Positions 5,602 through 5,655 of a stretch of 5,655 nucleotides of DNA are shown piece after piece (position 1 is the first letter of the stretch; each line of letters starts with the position of its first letter). The notes under the pieces are model-generated. The model made no database searches. It saw only the letters and a list, made by a program, of their open reading frames with translations, and was not told where the DNA came from. The DNA is taken from NCBI GenBank assembly GCA_030608725.1, contig JAUWDP010000087.1, positions 1-5,655 of the forward strand. Reading direction: 5' to 3'. Origin of the DNA: Candidatus Bathyarchaeota archaeon (GTDB lineage: Archaea > Thermoproteota > Bathyarchaeia > TCS64). The translations under genes were made by a program, and so were the position numbers.

Positions 5602-5655
5602 CTATAGGTACAGAAGAACTGCGATTATGGAGAACAGGACCATGATCACTGAGAA
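5602..5655 (-). CDS. C-terminal 17 residues of an unidentified membrane protein (5' part outside window)
   Basis: On the minus strand an open frame enters from the right edge and ends with TAG at 5604-5602. The 17 residues FSVIMVLFSIIAVLLYL are wholly uncharged and hydrophobic, as in a terminal membrane-spanning helix with no tail. Position and codon quality fit a real gene converging on the PUA gene. A small tail-anchored protein such as Sec61-beta is one possibility, but the fragment is far too short to identify, so no function is assigned. Confidence 0.5.
   Translation of the reverse strand, partial: FSVIMVLFSIIAVLLYL

Noticed and set aside
1..5655. CRISPR arrays, insertion sequences, tRNA or rRNA genes, toxin-antitoxin or defence genes
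   Set aside because: No repeated spacer pattern, terminal inverted repeats, transposase motifs, cloverleaf or small two-gene toxin module was seen; all the coding space is taken by conserved housekeeping genes.

Overview
The window comes from an archaeon. It holds glycerol-1-phosphate dehydrogenase (the enzyme that sets archaeal lipid stereochemistry), a proteasome beta subunit, the archaeal KH/beta-CASP nuclease aCPSF1 (FttA), a Cdc48-type AAA+ ATPase and a SepF-like division protein. Coding DNA is GC-rich with AGG as a favoured arginine codon, and spacers are short and AT-rich with TATA-like elements. The SepF homologue implies a lineage dividing with FtsZ. I cannot fix the phylum; the AGG bias hints weakly at a thermophile.

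Layout: (1) 1-816, minus: N-terminal part of cdc48, running off the left edge. (2) 897-1946, minus: egsA, upstream of cdc48 on the same strand. (3) 1947-2133: divergent spacer carrying egsA and psmB promoter signals and a CCCCA/TGGGG palindrome. (4) 2134-2766 and 2774-4687, plus: psmB and aCPSF1, 7 bases apart, a likely operon. (5) 4700-5020, minus: sepF-like gene, tail to tail with aCPSF1 across 12 bases. (6) 5021-5106: second divergent spacer. (7) 5107-5595, plus: an MCT-1-like PUA-domain protein. (8) 5602-5655, minus: the hydrophobic C-terminus of an unidentified membrane protein, tail to tail with the PUA gene across 6 bases. No stretch over 300 bases lacks a gene.

Functionally this is core information processing and cell maintenance: unfolding and degradation (Cdc48, 20S beta), transcription termination and RNA 3'-end formation (aCPSF1), lipid backbone synthesis (EgsA), division (SepF) and probably translation (PUA protein). 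I see no mobile element, CRISPR array, tRNA or rRNA, and no sign of a novel accessory system. The more interesting points are a Walker A variant in Cdc48, the promoter-to-start geometry (which bears on the sepF start), the palindrome between egsA and psmB, and the compact convergent gene ends around the gene for the termination factor itself.
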